From positions 1 to 60,720 of the forward strand of contig JAEYXD010000048.1 of the NCBI GenBank assembly GCA_023428645.1: 60,720 nt of DNA. The letters run 5' to 3'. Below the pieces are notes generated by a model. It ran no database searches. It had not been told where the DNA came from and saw only the letters and a program-made list of their open reading frames with translations. This DNA is from Pseudomonadota bacterium. Lineage in GTDB: Bacteria > Pseudomonadota > Gammaproteobacteria > Steroidobacterales > Steroidobacteraceae. The position numbers and the translations under genes were made by a program. Below are positions 36,039 to 45,518 of the stretch, piece by piece. Position 1 is the stretch's first letter. Each line of letters begins with the position of its first letter.

Positions 36039-36765
36039 CGTCGCCACTATTTTCCGGCGCGAGTTCGCGAGCTACTTCGCGACGCCGCTCGCGTTCGTCT
36101 TCATCGTCATCTTCCTGATCCTCGTCGGCGCCTTCGCCTTCTACATCGGCAACTTCTACGAAAGCGGCCAGGCCGATCTCGCGGCGTTCTTCGCCTACCA
36201 TCCTTGGCTGTATCTGTTCCTGATCCCCGCGCTCTCGATGCGGCTGTGGGCCGAGGAGCGCAAGTCGGGGACGATCGAGCTGCTCATGACGCTGCCCGTC
36301 ACGCTGTGGCAAGCGGTACTCGGGAAGTTCCTGGCCGCTTGGGTGTTCGCGGGCGTGGCGCTCGCGCTCACGTTCCCGATGTGGATCACCGTGAACTACC
36401 TCGGCGATCCGGACAACGGCGCGATCCTGGCAGGCTACATCGGCAGCTTCTTGATGGCGGGCGGCTTCCTCGCGATCGGCTCGTGCATTTCGGCGGCGAC
36501 GCGCAATCAGGTGATCGCTTTCATCTTCACGGTGGTGGTGTGTTTCCTGTTCCTGCTCGCCGGCTTCTCGCTCGTGTTGAAGGTGTTCGAAGGCTGGGCG
36601 CCGCAACCGATCCTCGATGCAGTCGCCTCGTTGTCGTTCCTCACTCATTTCACGTCGATCTCCAAGGGCGTGATCGATGTCCGTGACCTGTTGTACTTCG
36701 GCACGCTGATCGCCGCCTGGCTCGCCGCCAACGCGATCGTGCTCGAACTGAAGAAGGCCGACTGA
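36031..36765 (+). CDS. ABC-2 type permease (GldF-like)
   Basis: A 244-residue inner-membrane protein with about six hydrophobic segments. It begins MHNVATIFRREFASYFATP and carries the conserved RLWAEERKSGTIELLMTLPV stretch after helix 2, as in GldF and NosY-like permeases. It overlaps the ATPase gene by eight bases and ends two bases before the GldG-like gene. The substrate is unknown. Confidence 0.92.
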   Translation: MHNVATIFRREFASYFATPLAFVFIVIFLILVGAFAFYIGNFYESGQADLAAFFAYHPWLYLFLIPALSMRLWAEERKSGTIELLMTLPVTLWQAVLGKFLAAWVFAGVALALTFPMWITVNYLGDPDNGAILAGYIGSFLMAGGFLAIGSCISAATRNQVIAFIFTVVVCFLFLLAGFSLVLKVFEGWAPQPILDAVASLSFLTHFTSISKGVIDVRDLLYFGTLIAAWLAANAIVLELKKAD

Positions 36766-36767
36766 CC

Positions 36768-38675
36768 ATGACACAAGCAGCAAACGCCAGAGGCAAACGA
36801 GCCTACGACGCGGGCGCGCTCATCGCGCTCGCGATCCTGTTCATCGGTGTCACCGTGCTCATCAATTTCGTGCTGCGCGGCGCCCGCATCGACCTCACCG
36901 AGAGCAAGTTATATTCGATCGCTCCCGGCACGGAGCGCATTCTCGAATCGCTGCAGGAGCCGGTGAATCTCTATTTCTTCTTTTCGCAGGACGCGAGCAG
37001 TCAATCGCCGCCGATTCGAGCGTACGCGCAGCGTGTGCGCGAACTGCTCGAAGAGATGTCCGAGCGCGCGGATGGCAAGCTGCGGCTGCACGTGATCGAT
37101 CCGGAGCCATTCTCCGAGGACGAAGACCGCGCGGCCGAGTTCGGCCTGCAGGCGGTGCCGATCGGCGCGTATGGCGAGAACCTGTATCTCGGCCTCGCCG
37201 GCACGAACTCCACGGACGGTCGCGAGACGATTGCCTTTTTCCTGCCGGAGAAGGAGGAGTTCCTCGAATACGATGTCGCAAGCCTCATCTATCGCCTCGG
37301 CAATCCGCAGCGGCCGATGGTCGGTCTGATGTCCTGGCTGCCGGTCGACGCCAGCTTCGATCAAATGACCGGCCAGATGCGTGACGGCTGGGCGAGCATC
37401 GCGCAGCTGCGCGATCTGTTCACGATGCAAACGATCGCGACCGACGTGCCGAGCATTCCCGAGGAAGTGAGCGTCCTGCTGGTCGTTCACCCGAAGAATC
37501 TCTCGCCCTCGACGCTGTACGCGATCGACCAGTTCGTCATGCGCGGCGGCAAGTTGATTGCCTTCGTCGATCCGCAGGCGGAGAGCGATCCGCTCGCGCA
37601 GCAGATGGCCGGCGCGCCCGGCATGCGGTCCTCCTCGCTCACACAATTGTTCGATGCGTGGGGCATCGCCTATGACCCGAACCAGATCGTCGGCGACCGC
37701 GAGCTCGGCTTGACGGTGCCGCTGCGTCAAGGCGAGCGCCCGCAGCAGCACATCGCGATCATCGGCTTCAATCGCGACTCGATGAACGCGCAGGACGTCG
37801 TCACGTCCTCGCTCAACTCCATCAACGCGATGACCGTGGGCGCGCTGAGCAAGAAGGATGGCGCGACGATCACCTTCGAGCCGGTGATCCAGTCGAGCGC
37901 CAATGCGATGCTGCTGCCGACCGCGCGCATCGCGAACCTGCAGGATGCCGATTCGCTGCTCGCCGGATTCAAAGCGACGGGTGAGCGCTACGCGATCGCC
38001 GCCCGCATCCGAGGCAAGCTTACGTCCGCGTTTCCGAACGGGGCGCCCGCCAGCGAAGGCGGCCCGGCGAGCACGACGCCGCCGCTGACGGAAACCAAGG
38101 GCGATGCGAACCTGCTCGTCGTCGCCGACACGGACATCCTCGCGGACCTGTTGTGGATCCGCACGCAGAACGTGTTCGGCCAGCGCATCGTGATGGCGAT
38201 GGCGAACAACGGCGACTTCGTCTCGAATGCACTGGACAATCTCGCGGGCAGCGCGGACCTGATCAGCATTCGCGGCCGGCAGAGCTTCTTCCGTCCGTTC
38301 ACGCGTGTCGACGCGCTGCGCCAGCGCGCCGACGACCAGCTGCGCGCGAAGGAACAAGAACTCGACGGCGAGCTGCGCGAGACCGAAAGGAAGATCGCCG
38401 CGCTGCAGGCCGGACGCAGCACTCAAGGCTCGCTGACGCTGTCGCCGGAGCAGGAAGCGGAGGTCGAGCGATTCCAGCAGGAGCGCGTGCGGATCCGCAA
38501 GGAGCTGCGCGAGGTGCGCCGCAGTCTCGACGTCGAGATCGAACGACTCGGCACCGCGCTCAAGTTCTGGAACATCCTGTTCATTCCGATTCTGATCGCG
38601 ATCGGCGCGATCGTTCTGGCTGCCTCGCGCAGCCGCAAGCTGAAGGCGGGCCGTGCCGCCGCGCACACGGGCTAG
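36768..38675 (+). CDS. GldG-like ABC auxiliary protein
   Basis: A 635-residue protein with an N-terminal membrane helix (about 16-37) and a large periplasmic region. It has the family features LTESKLYSIAPGTERIL, a YGENLYLGLAG-type segment and FVDPQAESDPL. A coiled coil (about 530-595, Glu/Arg/Gln-rich) and a C-terminal membrane helix (about 605-625) complete it. The family (ABC_transp_aux, GldG) accompanies GldA/GldF-type transporters and is named for Bacteroidetes gliding, but is found far outside gliders. It overlaps nothing and sits 11 bases before the DUF4340 gene. Confidence 0.9.
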   Translation: MTQAANARGKRAYDAGALIALAILFIGVTVLINFVLRGARIDLTESKLYSIAPGTERILESLQEPVNLYFFFSQDASSQSPPIRAYAQRVRELLEEMSERADGKLRLHVIDPEPFSEDEDRAAEFGLQAVPIGAYGENLYLGLAGTNSTDGRETIAFFLPEKEEFLEYDVASLIYRLGNPQRPMVGLMSWLPVDASFDQMTGQMRDGWASIAQLRDLFTMQTIATDVPSIPEEVSVLLVVHPKNLSPSTLYAIDQFVMRGGKLIAFVDPQAESDPLAQQMAGAPGMRSSSLTQLFDAWGIAYDPNQIVGDRELGLTVPLRQGERPQQHIAIIGFNRDSMNAQDVVTSSLNSINAMTVGALSKKDGATITFEPVIQSSANAMLLPTARIANLQDADSLLAGFKATGERYAIAARIRGKLTSAFPNGAPASEGGPASTTPPLTETKGDANLLVVADTDILADLLWIRTQNVFGQRIVMAMANNGDFVSNALDNLAGSADLISIRGRQSFFRPFTRVDALRQRADDQLRAKEQELDGELRETERKIAALQAGRSTQGSLTLSPEQEAEVERFQQERVRIRKELREVRRSLDVEIERLGTALKFWNILFIPILIAIGAIVLAASRSRKLKAGRAAAHTG

Positions 38676-38686
38676 AGGTCGAGAAG

Positions 38687-39823
38687 ATGAATCCACGTCG
38701 ACTACTCATTCTCGGGGTCGTCGCAGTCCTCGCGACGAGCGTCGCGGTGTTCCTCGCGAACCGCGCGACGAGATCCACGCAGAGCGCCGATGCCCTGCTC
38801 TATCCGGATCTCAAGGCACAGGCAGACAGCGTGCAGGCGATTCGCATCTTTCAGGCGGGCGATGCGCGCGTGATCGAAATCGTTCGCGCTGGCGACACCT
38901 GGACCTTGACCGAGCGCAACGGCTATCCGATCGCGGCGGTGAAGGCGCGCAATCTCGTGCGCGCCCTCGCGAGCGCGAAAGTCCTGGAGGAGAAGACCGC
39001 GGATGCGTCGAAGTACGCCGCGCTGTCCGTCGAAGACGTCTCCGGTGCGGAGGCGCAAGGCGTGCGCATCGAGGTCGAAGGTCCCGCGAGTCCGGTGAAC
39101 CTGATCGTCGGCAAGAGCGGCCCGGGCGGCAAGTCGAGCTATGTCCGGCGCGCGGGAGAGCCGGCAAGCTGGCTCGTGAGCGAAGCATTGAACGCTTCGC
39201 CGGAGCCGCGCGATTGGCTGGACAAGGACATCCTCGACCTCGCTGACGATCGCATTCAGTCCGCGACGATCAGCGTGCAAGGCCAGAAGCCGTATACCGC
39301 CGCGAAGTCCGCGCGCGCGGACGCCGATTTCAAAGTCGATTCGCTGCCGAAGGGCAAGGCGCTCAGCAGCACGACGGCGGCGAACGGTGCCGGGACGGCC
39401 CTCATGAGCCTGTCGCTCGACGACGTGCTGCCGAAGGCCGGGATCGCGAGCGGCAAGCCGAGCGCGCAAGCGACGTATAAGACGTTCGACGGGCTCGTCG
39501 TGCAGCTCGATGGGTTCGAGAAGGACGACAAGCGCTACATCACGCTCACGACGTCGTACGACGCCGCGCTCGCGGACCGGTTCAAGGAGAAGCCGGCGGA
39601 GGACGCGAAGGCCACTGGGGACACTGCGAAGCCAGAAGCAGCGGAAGGCGCGCCAGTGAAGCCGGAGGCGACGGCACTGGACGCGTCATTGCCCGCTTCA
39701 GCGCCAGATGTTGCGGATGAGGCGCAAAAGACCGCGGCGAAGGTCGGCAACTGGGCGTATGAGATCCCGAGCTACAAGTACGACGCGATCTTCCGGCCGA
39801 TCGATGAGCTGCTGAAGAAATAG
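38687..39823 (+). CDS. DUF4340 domain protein
   Basis: A 378-residue protein with an N-terminal membrane anchor (about 5-24). Repeated DUF4340-type beta segments follow (AIRIFQAGDARVIEIVRAGDTWTL-like, LIVGKSGPGGKSSYVR, WLDKDILDL). A Lys/Ala/Glu-rich insert (about 295-355) precedes the end. A GAGGTCGAGAAG ribosome-binding region precedes ATG 38687. This is the last gene of the four-gene ABC operon. DUF4340 proteins commonly follow GldG-like genes; their biochemical role is unknown. Confidence 0.9.
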   Translation: MNPRRLLILGVVAVLATSVAVFLANRATRSTQSADALLYPDLKAQADSVQAIRIFQAGDARVIEIVRAGDTWTLTERNGYPIAAVKARNLVRALASAKVLEEKTADASKYAALSVEDVSGAEAQGVRIEVEGPASPVNLIVGKSGPGGKSSYVRRAGEPASWLVSEALNASPEPRDWLDKDILDLADDRIQSATISVQGQKPYTAAKSARADADFKVDSLPKGKALSSTTAANGAGTALMSLSLDDVLPKAGIASGKPSAQATYKTFDGLVVQLDGFEKDDKRYITLTTSYDAALADRFKEKPAEDAKATGDTAKPEAAEGAPVKPEATALDASLPASAPDVADEAQKTAAKVGNWAYEIPSYKYDAIFRPIDELLKK

Positions 39824-39887
39824 CGGGCCCGCAGCGGAGCGGCCTCCTCTGCGGGGGCGCTCCGCGACCTGCGCCATCCGCCGCGGG

Positions 39888-40328
39888 TCACTTCGGTAAC
39901 ACCACCACTCGCGTGCGCGTCCACCGGTCATGCCATGCAAGCCGGTCGCGATCGATCCAGATCCAGAAAAATCCCAGCCCGCACGCGGCCCACGAGACGA
40001 GCGCGGCCGCCAGCCGTTTGATCGTATCCGCCCATGACAGCAACGAGCCGTCCTCGCGCACGACCTTGAGCCGCCACGCCATCATCCCGAGCGTCTGCCC
40101 TCGCCGCGTCCAGAACAATCCGAAGAACCCCATGATGATCGCGAGGAGCAACGCCTGATAGGCGTACTCGAGCGCGCCGTAATGCTCGGACGTGATCGCC
40201 TGCCCGCCCGTCATCGTCATGAGCAAGGCCGTCACGACCATGAGCAGCGCGATGACGAGCAGCAAGTCGTAGAACATCGCACCGAACCGCCGCAACACAC
40301 CCGCCTGCTGAACCGAAGCTGCATTCAT
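39888..40328 (-). CDS. RDD-family membrane protein
   Basis: A 146-residue membrane protein. The RDD pattern appears as LRRFGAMFYDLLLVIAL in helix 1, TRRGQTLGMMAWRLKVV after helix 2, and a third hydrophobic stretch before a terminal DRDRLAWHDRWTRTRVV. I use ATG 40328 (MNAASVQQ), which avoids overlap with lptG; a GTG at 40355 is possible. Function is unknown. It follows lptG by only a few bases. Confidence 0.88.
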   Translation of the reverse strand: MNAASVQQAGVLRRFGAMFYDLLLVIALLMVVTALLMTMTGGQAITSEHYGALEYAYQALLLAIIMGFFGLFWTRRGQTLGMMAWRLKVVREDGSLLSWADTIKRLAAALVSWAACGLGFFWIWIDRDRLAWHDRWTRTRVVVLPK

Positions 40329-40332
40329 ACCG

Positions 40333-41397
40333 TTATCTGACACGTGCCACCGCAATCGTCGTCACCAAGGCGAGGAGCGCCGTCGGCGTCCAGGCGATCA
40401 CCAGCGGCGGCAGATCGAACACCTCGCCGCCGCTCTCGATCATCCTCGCGAGAAACAAGAAGGCCACGCCGATGAGAATGCCGACGACGGTGCGCGCCCC
40501 CGTGCCGGTCGAACGCATCGGCCCGAACGCGAACGGCACCGCGAGCACGACGATGATCGTCACCGCGACAGTACGCGCGATGCGCGCCCAGAACCCCGTC
40601 TCGTACGCCCGTGCATCGAGGCCGTTGTCGCGCAAGTAGCGGATGTAACCGCGCAGGTCGCGCCCCGTCAGCATGTCCGGATCCATTGCCGCGAGACCCA
40701 GGAACTCGGACGACAAGGTCGTCTTGAGCTGCGCCTCCGCCTGACGGCTCGCGACGATGCGGTCGCCTTCGATGCGCGACTGGCGATAGTTCGAGAGCAT
40801 CCACTCGTTGGCGCCGTCGATGGCCGCGGTGTCGGCGCGGCCGATGCTCTCGAGCTGGCGCTGGGCATCGAATTGAAAAATGTAGACGCCGCCGTAGGTC
40901 GCACCCGCGGTCTGCTGCTTGAACGAGACGATCGTATTGCCGTCCTTCGCCCAGGTGCCGCGATTGCCCGTGCCATAGTCGCGGAACTTCTCGTACGCCT
41001 TCATCTGCCGCGCGTATTGCTCGAGCGTCGGCGAGACGTACTCGCCGAGAACCGCCGTGACGATCATGAGGATGAATCCGGCGCCGGCCACCCAGAGCCC
41101 GATGCGCGCGGTGGAGATGCCGGCCGCGCGCACGACGATCAACTCCATCGAGCGCGCCAGACTGCCGAGCGCCAGCAGCGAGGCGATCAGCGCGGCGATC
41201 GGCAGCATGTCGAACGCGTACTTCGGCAGATTCAAGGCGACGTACCAGAGCGCATCGGCGGTCGTGTACGTGCCGACGCCGATGTCGTTCTGTTCGTTGA
41301 TGAACAGGTACAGCGCGCTCAACACGAGCAGCACGGCCATCACGATCAGCGTATAGCCCAGAATCGTTCTGCGGATATAACGAGCGAGCAACGACAT
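40333..41397 (-). CDS. lptG: LPS export permease LptG
   Basis: A 354-residue YjgP/YjgQ-family permease of the LptB2FGC machine that lifts lipopolysaccharide from the inner membrane. Three N-terminal and three C-terminal helices flank a periplasmic beta-jellyroll (about 130-265). The family segment RSMELIVVRAAGIS lies near 82-95. It starts directly after the lptF stop (TAG-ATG). lptF-lptG diverging from pepA is the E. coli arrangement. Confidence 0.95.
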   Translation of the reverse strand: MSLLARYIRRTILGYTLIVMAVLLVLSALYLFINEQNDIGVGTYTTADALWYVALNLPKYAFDMLPIAALIASLLALGSLARSMELIVVRAAGISTARIGLWVAGAGFILMIVTAVLGEYVSPTLEQYARQMKAYEKFRDYGTGNRGTWAKDGNTIVSFKQQTAGATYGGVYIFQFDAQRQLESIGRADTAAIDGANEWMLSNYRQSRIEGDRIVASRQAEAQLKTTLSSEFLGLAAMDPDMLTGRDLRGYIRYLRDNGLDARAYETGFWARIARTVAVTIIVVLAVPFAFGPMRSTGTGARTVVGILIGVAFLFLARMIESGGEVFDLPPLVIAWTPTALLALVTTIAVARVR

Positions 41398-42507
41398 CTA
41401 CGCGACTCCCAGCGCTGCGCGCGCGCGCCGCAGACGCACGGGCGGCATCAGCAGCAGAATCGCACCGACCAGCGCGACGCCGTGGACCCACCACAGGCCG
41501 ATCCCCGCGGGAATCGAGCCGGATTCGACCCACGTCCGCGCCGCGATCAGGACTTGGTAGTAGACGAAGTAGACGAGCACCGCGAGCCCGATCCGGCCGA
41601 AGCGGCCTTCACGCGGCCGCAGCCGTGACAAGGGCACGGCGATCAACATCAAGACGAGCGCCATGATCGGCGTCGAGAACCGCCATTGCAGCTCCGCAAG
41701 ATCCTCCGGCGTCGGCGCCGCGAGCAGCTCGCTCGTGAGCTTCATCTCCGACTTGCTCGCGCCGGCGACGATGTTGCCGAGCGGCACGGGAATGCCGCCC
41801 TCGGCGAATTCGATGATCGTGAATTCGCCATCGCCCGGGATGCCTTCGTACCGGCGCCCTTCGTACAGCACGAACGTCTGCTCCGGCAGCCCGATGCCGC
41901 GCTGCTCCGCGCGCGCGGCCACCCACACCTCGAGCACGCTCTGCTTCTGGTCCTCGCTCGGCCGGTCCACGAAGACGTTGACGTTGTGCAGGATGCCCTT
42001 GTCGTCGACACTCTCGGCATAGAACACGATGTTGCCGCCGCTGAACGTGCGGAATCTGCCGGGTTCGAGCGCGCCGAATTGCGCATCGCGCAGCGCCTCG
42101 GCCCTTATTGCCTGCGCCCGTGCACTTGCCTGGGGCACGCCGTAGAACGACAGCCAAGCGAGCAGTGCGGCAATGAGCACCCCGAGCAGGCCGATCGGCC
42201 GGAACAAGCCCTGCGGACCGACGCCGCACGCTTGAATGGCGGCCATTTCGCTCTCGTGATACAGCCGCCCGAGCGCCAGGACGATCGCAAGGAAGAAACC
42301 GATCGGCACGATGACGGTGAGATAGCCCGCCGATGTCAGGCCGATCAGTGCAAGAACGACATGCCGGGGAAAATCGTTCGCGGCGGCTTGGGACAGGACG
42401 CGCGCGAGCTGATTGGATACGAGGATGATCAGCAGCACCGAGGTGACCGCGAGCCAGGTCGCCGCCACTTCGCGAAAAATGTATCGGTCGAGCGTACGCA
42501 GTAGCAA
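41398..42507 (-). CDS. lptF: LPS export permease LptF
   Basis: A 369-residue partner of LptG. It begins LRTLDRYIFREVAATWLAV, carries ALGRLYHESEMAAIQACGVG after helix 2 and a periplasmic domain (about 135-265), then three helices. The 167-base gap to pepA (divergent) must contain both promoters; a TAGACT at about 42561 is a weak -10 candidate for pepA. Confidence 0.95.
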   Translation of the reverse strand: MLLRTLDRYIFREVAATWLAVTSVLLIILVSNQLARVLSQAAANDFPRHVVLALIGLTSAGYLTVIVPIGFFLAIVLALGRLYHESEMAAIQACGVGPQGLFRPIGLLGVLIAALLAWLSFYGVPQASARAQAIRAEALRDAQFGALEPGRFRTFSGGNIVFYAESVDDKGILHNVNVFVDRPSEDQKQSVLEVWVAARAEQRGIGLPEQTFVLYEGRRYEGIPGDGEFTIIEFAEGGIPVPLGNIVAGASKSEMKLTSELLAAPTPEDLAELQWRFSTPIMALVLMLIAVPLSRLRPREGRFGRIGLAVLVYFVYYQVLIAARTWVESGSIPAGIGLWWVHGVALVGAILLLMPPVRLRRARAALGVA

Positions 42508-42674
42508 CCCTTCACCCCAGGCAGCGCAGTTCGTCTCCGGCTCCTGATCGGGTGGATGGAGTAGACTACGGCCCCTTCAAATCGGCGCGAACTATCGCGG
42601 CCGGTACGTTAAGCGACGCGACGCGCCGCGTAAACCGTTTCCGTATCCCCGGTTCGATCCAGAGGAACAGCATG

Positions 42675-44159
42675 ATGGAATTCTTCGTGACCTCGGCGAC
42701 CCCGTCTCGCCAACGCACCGACTGTGCGATCGTCGGCGTCTTCGACAAAGGCGTACTGAGCGCGGCCGCCGAGGATCTGGACCGTAAGCTCGGCGGCCGC
42801 ATCGCCAAGCTCGCGAAGCGCGGCGACGTGCGTGGCAAGGCCGGCGACTCGCTGCTGCTCGCGGACGTCTCGGGCGTCGCCTGCGAGCGCGTGTTGCTCG
42901 TCGGGCTCGGCGCACAGGGCAGTTTCAATCGCAAGCAATACCGCAAAGCCATCAGCGGCGCGCTCGCGACGCTCGCGAAGACCGGCGCGCGTGATGCGGT
43001 GAACTACTTGTCCCTGGAGACCGTGAAGGACGCCGAACCCTACTCGCTCGCGCGCGCGGCCGTCGAGACGGTCGGCAACTCCCAGTATCGAATTCCGGAT
43101 CACAAGACCGCGAACAAGCGGGCGAAGTCGGCGCTCACGCGCTTCGGCATCGCGGTCGAGAATCGCAGCGGTCGCGCCGTGGTCGAGCGCGGTATCGCGC
43201 ACGGCGAAGGCATCGTCGCGGGCATGGGACTCATGCGCGATCTGGCGAACCAGCCGGCGAACGTCTGCACGCCGACCTATCTCGCGAACGCCGCGAAAGA
43301 CCTGGCGCGCCAGCATCGTTCGATTCGCGTACGCATCCTGAACGAGCAGGACTGCCGCAAGCTCAAGATGGGCTCGTTCCTGTCCGTCACGAACGGCACG
43401 CTCGAGCCCGCGAAGCTCATCGTGCTCGAATACAACGGCGCTTCGCGCGGCGCCGATCCGGTGGCGCTCATCGGCAAGGGCGTGACGTTCGATACGGGCG
43501 GCATTTCGTTGAAGCCTCCTGCCGGCATGGACGAGATGAAGTTCGACATGAGCGGCGCGGCGAGCGTGCTCGGCACGTTCAAAGCCGTTGCCGCGCTCAA
43601 GCTGCCGATCAATGTCGTGGGCGTCGTGCCCGCGTGCGAGAACATGCCGAGCGGCCGAGCGACGAAACCCGGCGACATCGTCAAGAGCATGTCGGGCCAG
43701 ACGATCGAAGTGCTGAACACGGACGCGGAAGGCCGTTTGATCCTCTGCGATGCGATCACGTATTCACGCCGCTTCAAGCCGCGCGCCGTCATCGACGTCG
43801 CGACGCTCACGGGGGCGTGCGTGGTCGCGCTCGGCAATCACTTCAGCGGCTTGTTCGGCAATGATCAGGAGCTGATCGATGCATTGCGCGATGCGGGTCA
43901 GCGCGCGGACGACCGCGCCTGGCCGATGCCGATCGGCGAGGAGTACGCCGAGGGCCTGAAGAGCAACTTCGCGGACTTCGCGAATGTCGCGGGCCGCGAA
44001 GGCGGCGCGATCACCGCCGCATGCTTCCTCGGAAAGTTCACCGACGGCCTGAAGTGGGCGCATCTCGACATCGCCGGCACGGCGTATGTCGGCGGCTCGG
44101 CGAAATCGAGCACGGGCCGCCCGGTGCCGCTCCTGGTCGATTTCTTGATGAATCAGTAG
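42675..44159 (+). CDS. pepA: Leucyl aminopeptidase
   Basis: A 494-residue M17 metallopeptidase. In E. coli the homologue also binds DNA in Xer recombination. The C-terminal catalytic half shows LIGKGVTFDTGGISLKP, MSGAASVLG and the NTDAEGRLIL signature with its two-metal ligands. AGAGGA eight bases before ATG 42675 gives MEFFVTSATPSRQR, aligned with other PepA starts; a tandem ATG lies three bases before. Confidence 0.96.
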   Translation: MEFFVTSATPSRQRTDCAIVGVFDKGVLSAAAEDLDRKLGGRIAKLAKRGDVRGKAGDSLLLADVSGVACERVLLVGLGAQGSFNRKQYRKAISGALATLAKTGARDAVNYLSLETVKDAEPYSLARAAVETVGNSQYRIPDHKTANKRAKSALTRFGIAVENRSGRAVVERGIAHGEGIVAGMGLMRDLANQPANVCTPTYLANAAKDLARQHRSIRVRILNEQDCRKLKMGSFLSVTNGTLEPAKLIVLEYNGASRGADPVALIGKGVTFDTGGISLKPPAGMDEMKFDMSGAASVLGTFKAVAALKLPINVVGVVPACENMPSGRATKPGDIVKSMSGQTIEVLNTDAEGRLILCDAITYSRRFKPRAVIDVATLTGACVVALGNHFSGLFGNDQELIDALRDAGQRADDRAWPMPIGEEYAEGLKSNFADFANVAGREGGAITAACFLGKFTDGLKWAHLDIAGTAYVGGSAKSSTGRPVPLLVDFLMNQ

Positions 44160-44199
44160 CGGCGTGCCACGTTGGTCGACGACACTGCCGGCGCCATTG

Positions 44200-44243
44200 C
44201 CCCCTCTCCCGCTCGCGGGAGAGGGTCGGGGCGCGGGCGCCTC
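44200..44243. repeat. GC-rich inverted repeat copy, pepA-holC gap
   Basis: Perfect 11-base arms CCCTCTCCCGC (44202-44212) and GCGGGAGAGGG (44215-44225) with loop TC are followed by the G-rich tail TCGGGGCGCGGGCGCC. It is the same family as the copies at 11374, 47131 and 52232, and fills most of the gap before holC. Confidence 0.8.
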
Positions 44244-44258
44244 AACACCGAACCCGCC

Positions 44259-44690
44259 ATGACCCGCGTAGATTTCTACGTCCTCTCCGAAGAAGGCACC
44301 GACGTGCGTCTGCGCTATGCATGTCGACTCGCCGAAAAAGCCGTCGATCACGGCTTGCGCGTCTACGTGCAAACGGCGTCGCTGGCCGAAGCGCAGCGTC
44401 TGGACGAGCTGCTGTGGACGTTCAGCGATCGCAGCTTTCTCGCGCACGAGATCGCGAACGGCGCGGCGCCGAGTCATCCGAAGGTGATGGTGCTCGTCGG
44501 CGATGGCGAGGCGCCGCCGGACTATCGACAAGTGCTCGTCAATCTCACCGATCGCTTACCGCCGAGCATCGAGCTCTACGAACGCATCGCGGAGATCGTC
44601 GACACCGACCCGGAGCGCAAGCGGCTCTCACGCGAGCGCTACAAGCACTATCGCGAGCAGGGCTGTGCGTTGGAGACGCACAACTTGTGA
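44259..44690 (+). CDS. holC: DNA polymerase III chi subunit
   Basis: A 143-residue protein. The start MTRVDFYVLSEEG, RLAEKAVDHGLRVYV, LDELLWTFSDRSFLAHE and the LVNLTDRLPP segment are typical of HolC, which links the clamp loader to SSB. I use ATG 44259. An earlier in-frame start at about 44172 would read through the inverted repeat and is rejected. It follows pepA as in E. coli. Confidence 0.93.
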   Translation: MTRVDFYVLSEEGTDVRLRYACRLAEKAVDHGLRVYVQTASLAEAQRLDELLWTFSDRSFLAHEIANGAAPSHPKVMVLVGDGEAPPDYRQVLVNLTDRLPPSIELYERIAEIVDTDPERKRLSRERYKHYREQGCALETHNL

Positions 44691-44697
44691 CGATCGC

Positions 44698-45492
44698 TTA
44701 CGGATACTCGTAGTGAATGTGACAACCGTGCAGCTGCAACTGCTCGGGATTGGAACTCGCGGCCGCCGTCACGGAAAGGTGGTAGCCATACACCGAGTTA
44801 TCGACGCGTTCGGTCCCGGATGCGCTCACCGCGGTCCCGACGACATGCGCAGGGGTGCTCGCATGGGGGTCCATGTCCGAGTAGTGCCACCATTCGCCGC
44901 CCGATCCGTCATCCAGATTCCGCCGCCCGAGCGCAAAGTTGCTGACCTTGCCGTCATCCCAATCGTAGTAGGAGCACCGGACTGCGGTGACTCGCGCGCC
45001 GTGCGGCAGGCCCACGGGCGCCGTCACCGCACACGGGGTGCCCGCAGCTCCCGCGAAGCGGCCGTTCGTCTGATCATAGGCGCACGCGAACCCCGGATAG
45101 GCCGTGAACGCAAACGACGACACCGAGACGACACCCGGTGCGCGCATTTCGGCTCTGACGGCGGCAATTTCAGCAGCGCTCGCGTCAATGCCATCCTCTA
45201 GTGAGCTGATTCGAGCGTCCTGCGAGGCAAGGGCGCTCTGCACTGCTTGCAGCGCCGCGCTCGACACCGCCTGCGACGCCTCGACAGTCGCGAGGCGCGC
45301 ATGATTGTCGTTCACTGCACTCCTGAGCGCGCCGAAGTTCGCGTTCACTTCGCTCGATCGTGCGCGGGTTCCAGGCATGAACGTGACGAGGTCTGGAACT
45401 TCGCCCGCATACGTAGCGTCGCTCACCACCCACGCGAGCCCCAGAGTCAGGCAGGCGCAGCGCGCCGCGCGGCCGAATCGATGTGGATGCAT
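44698..45492 (-). CDS. Secreted coiled-coil protein of unknown function
   Basis: A 264-residue exported protein. A signal peptide (about 1-33, ending ATYA) is followed by GEVPDLVTFMPGTRARSSEV and NANF. This F-x-x-GT-x-A-x-SSEVNANF motif recurs at the N-terminus of many exported or fibre-like bacterial proteins. An Ala/Ser/Asp coiled coil (about 60-120) and a beta-rich C-terminal region with four Cys complete it. The function is unknown. ATG 45492 is my choice; a TTG at 45543 would overlap the lipoprotein gene. It probably forms an operon with that gene. It converges on holC with seven bases between the stops. Confidence 0.75.
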   Translation of the reverse strand: MHPHRFGRAARCACLTLGLAWVVSDATYAGEVPDLVTFMPGTRARSSEVNANFGALRSAVNDNHARLATVEASQAVSSAALQAVQSALASQDARISSLEDGIDASAAEIAAVRAEMRAPGVVSVSSFAFTAYPGFACAYDQTNGRFAGAAGTPCAVTAPVGLPHGARVTAVRCSYYDWDDGKVSNFALGRRNLDDGSGGEWWHYSDMDPHASTPAHVVGTAVSASGTERVDNSVYGYHLSVTAAASSNPEQLQLHGCHIHYEYP

Positions 45493-45518
45493 GGACGTGC
45501 GCAATGCTGTCGAGGCGA

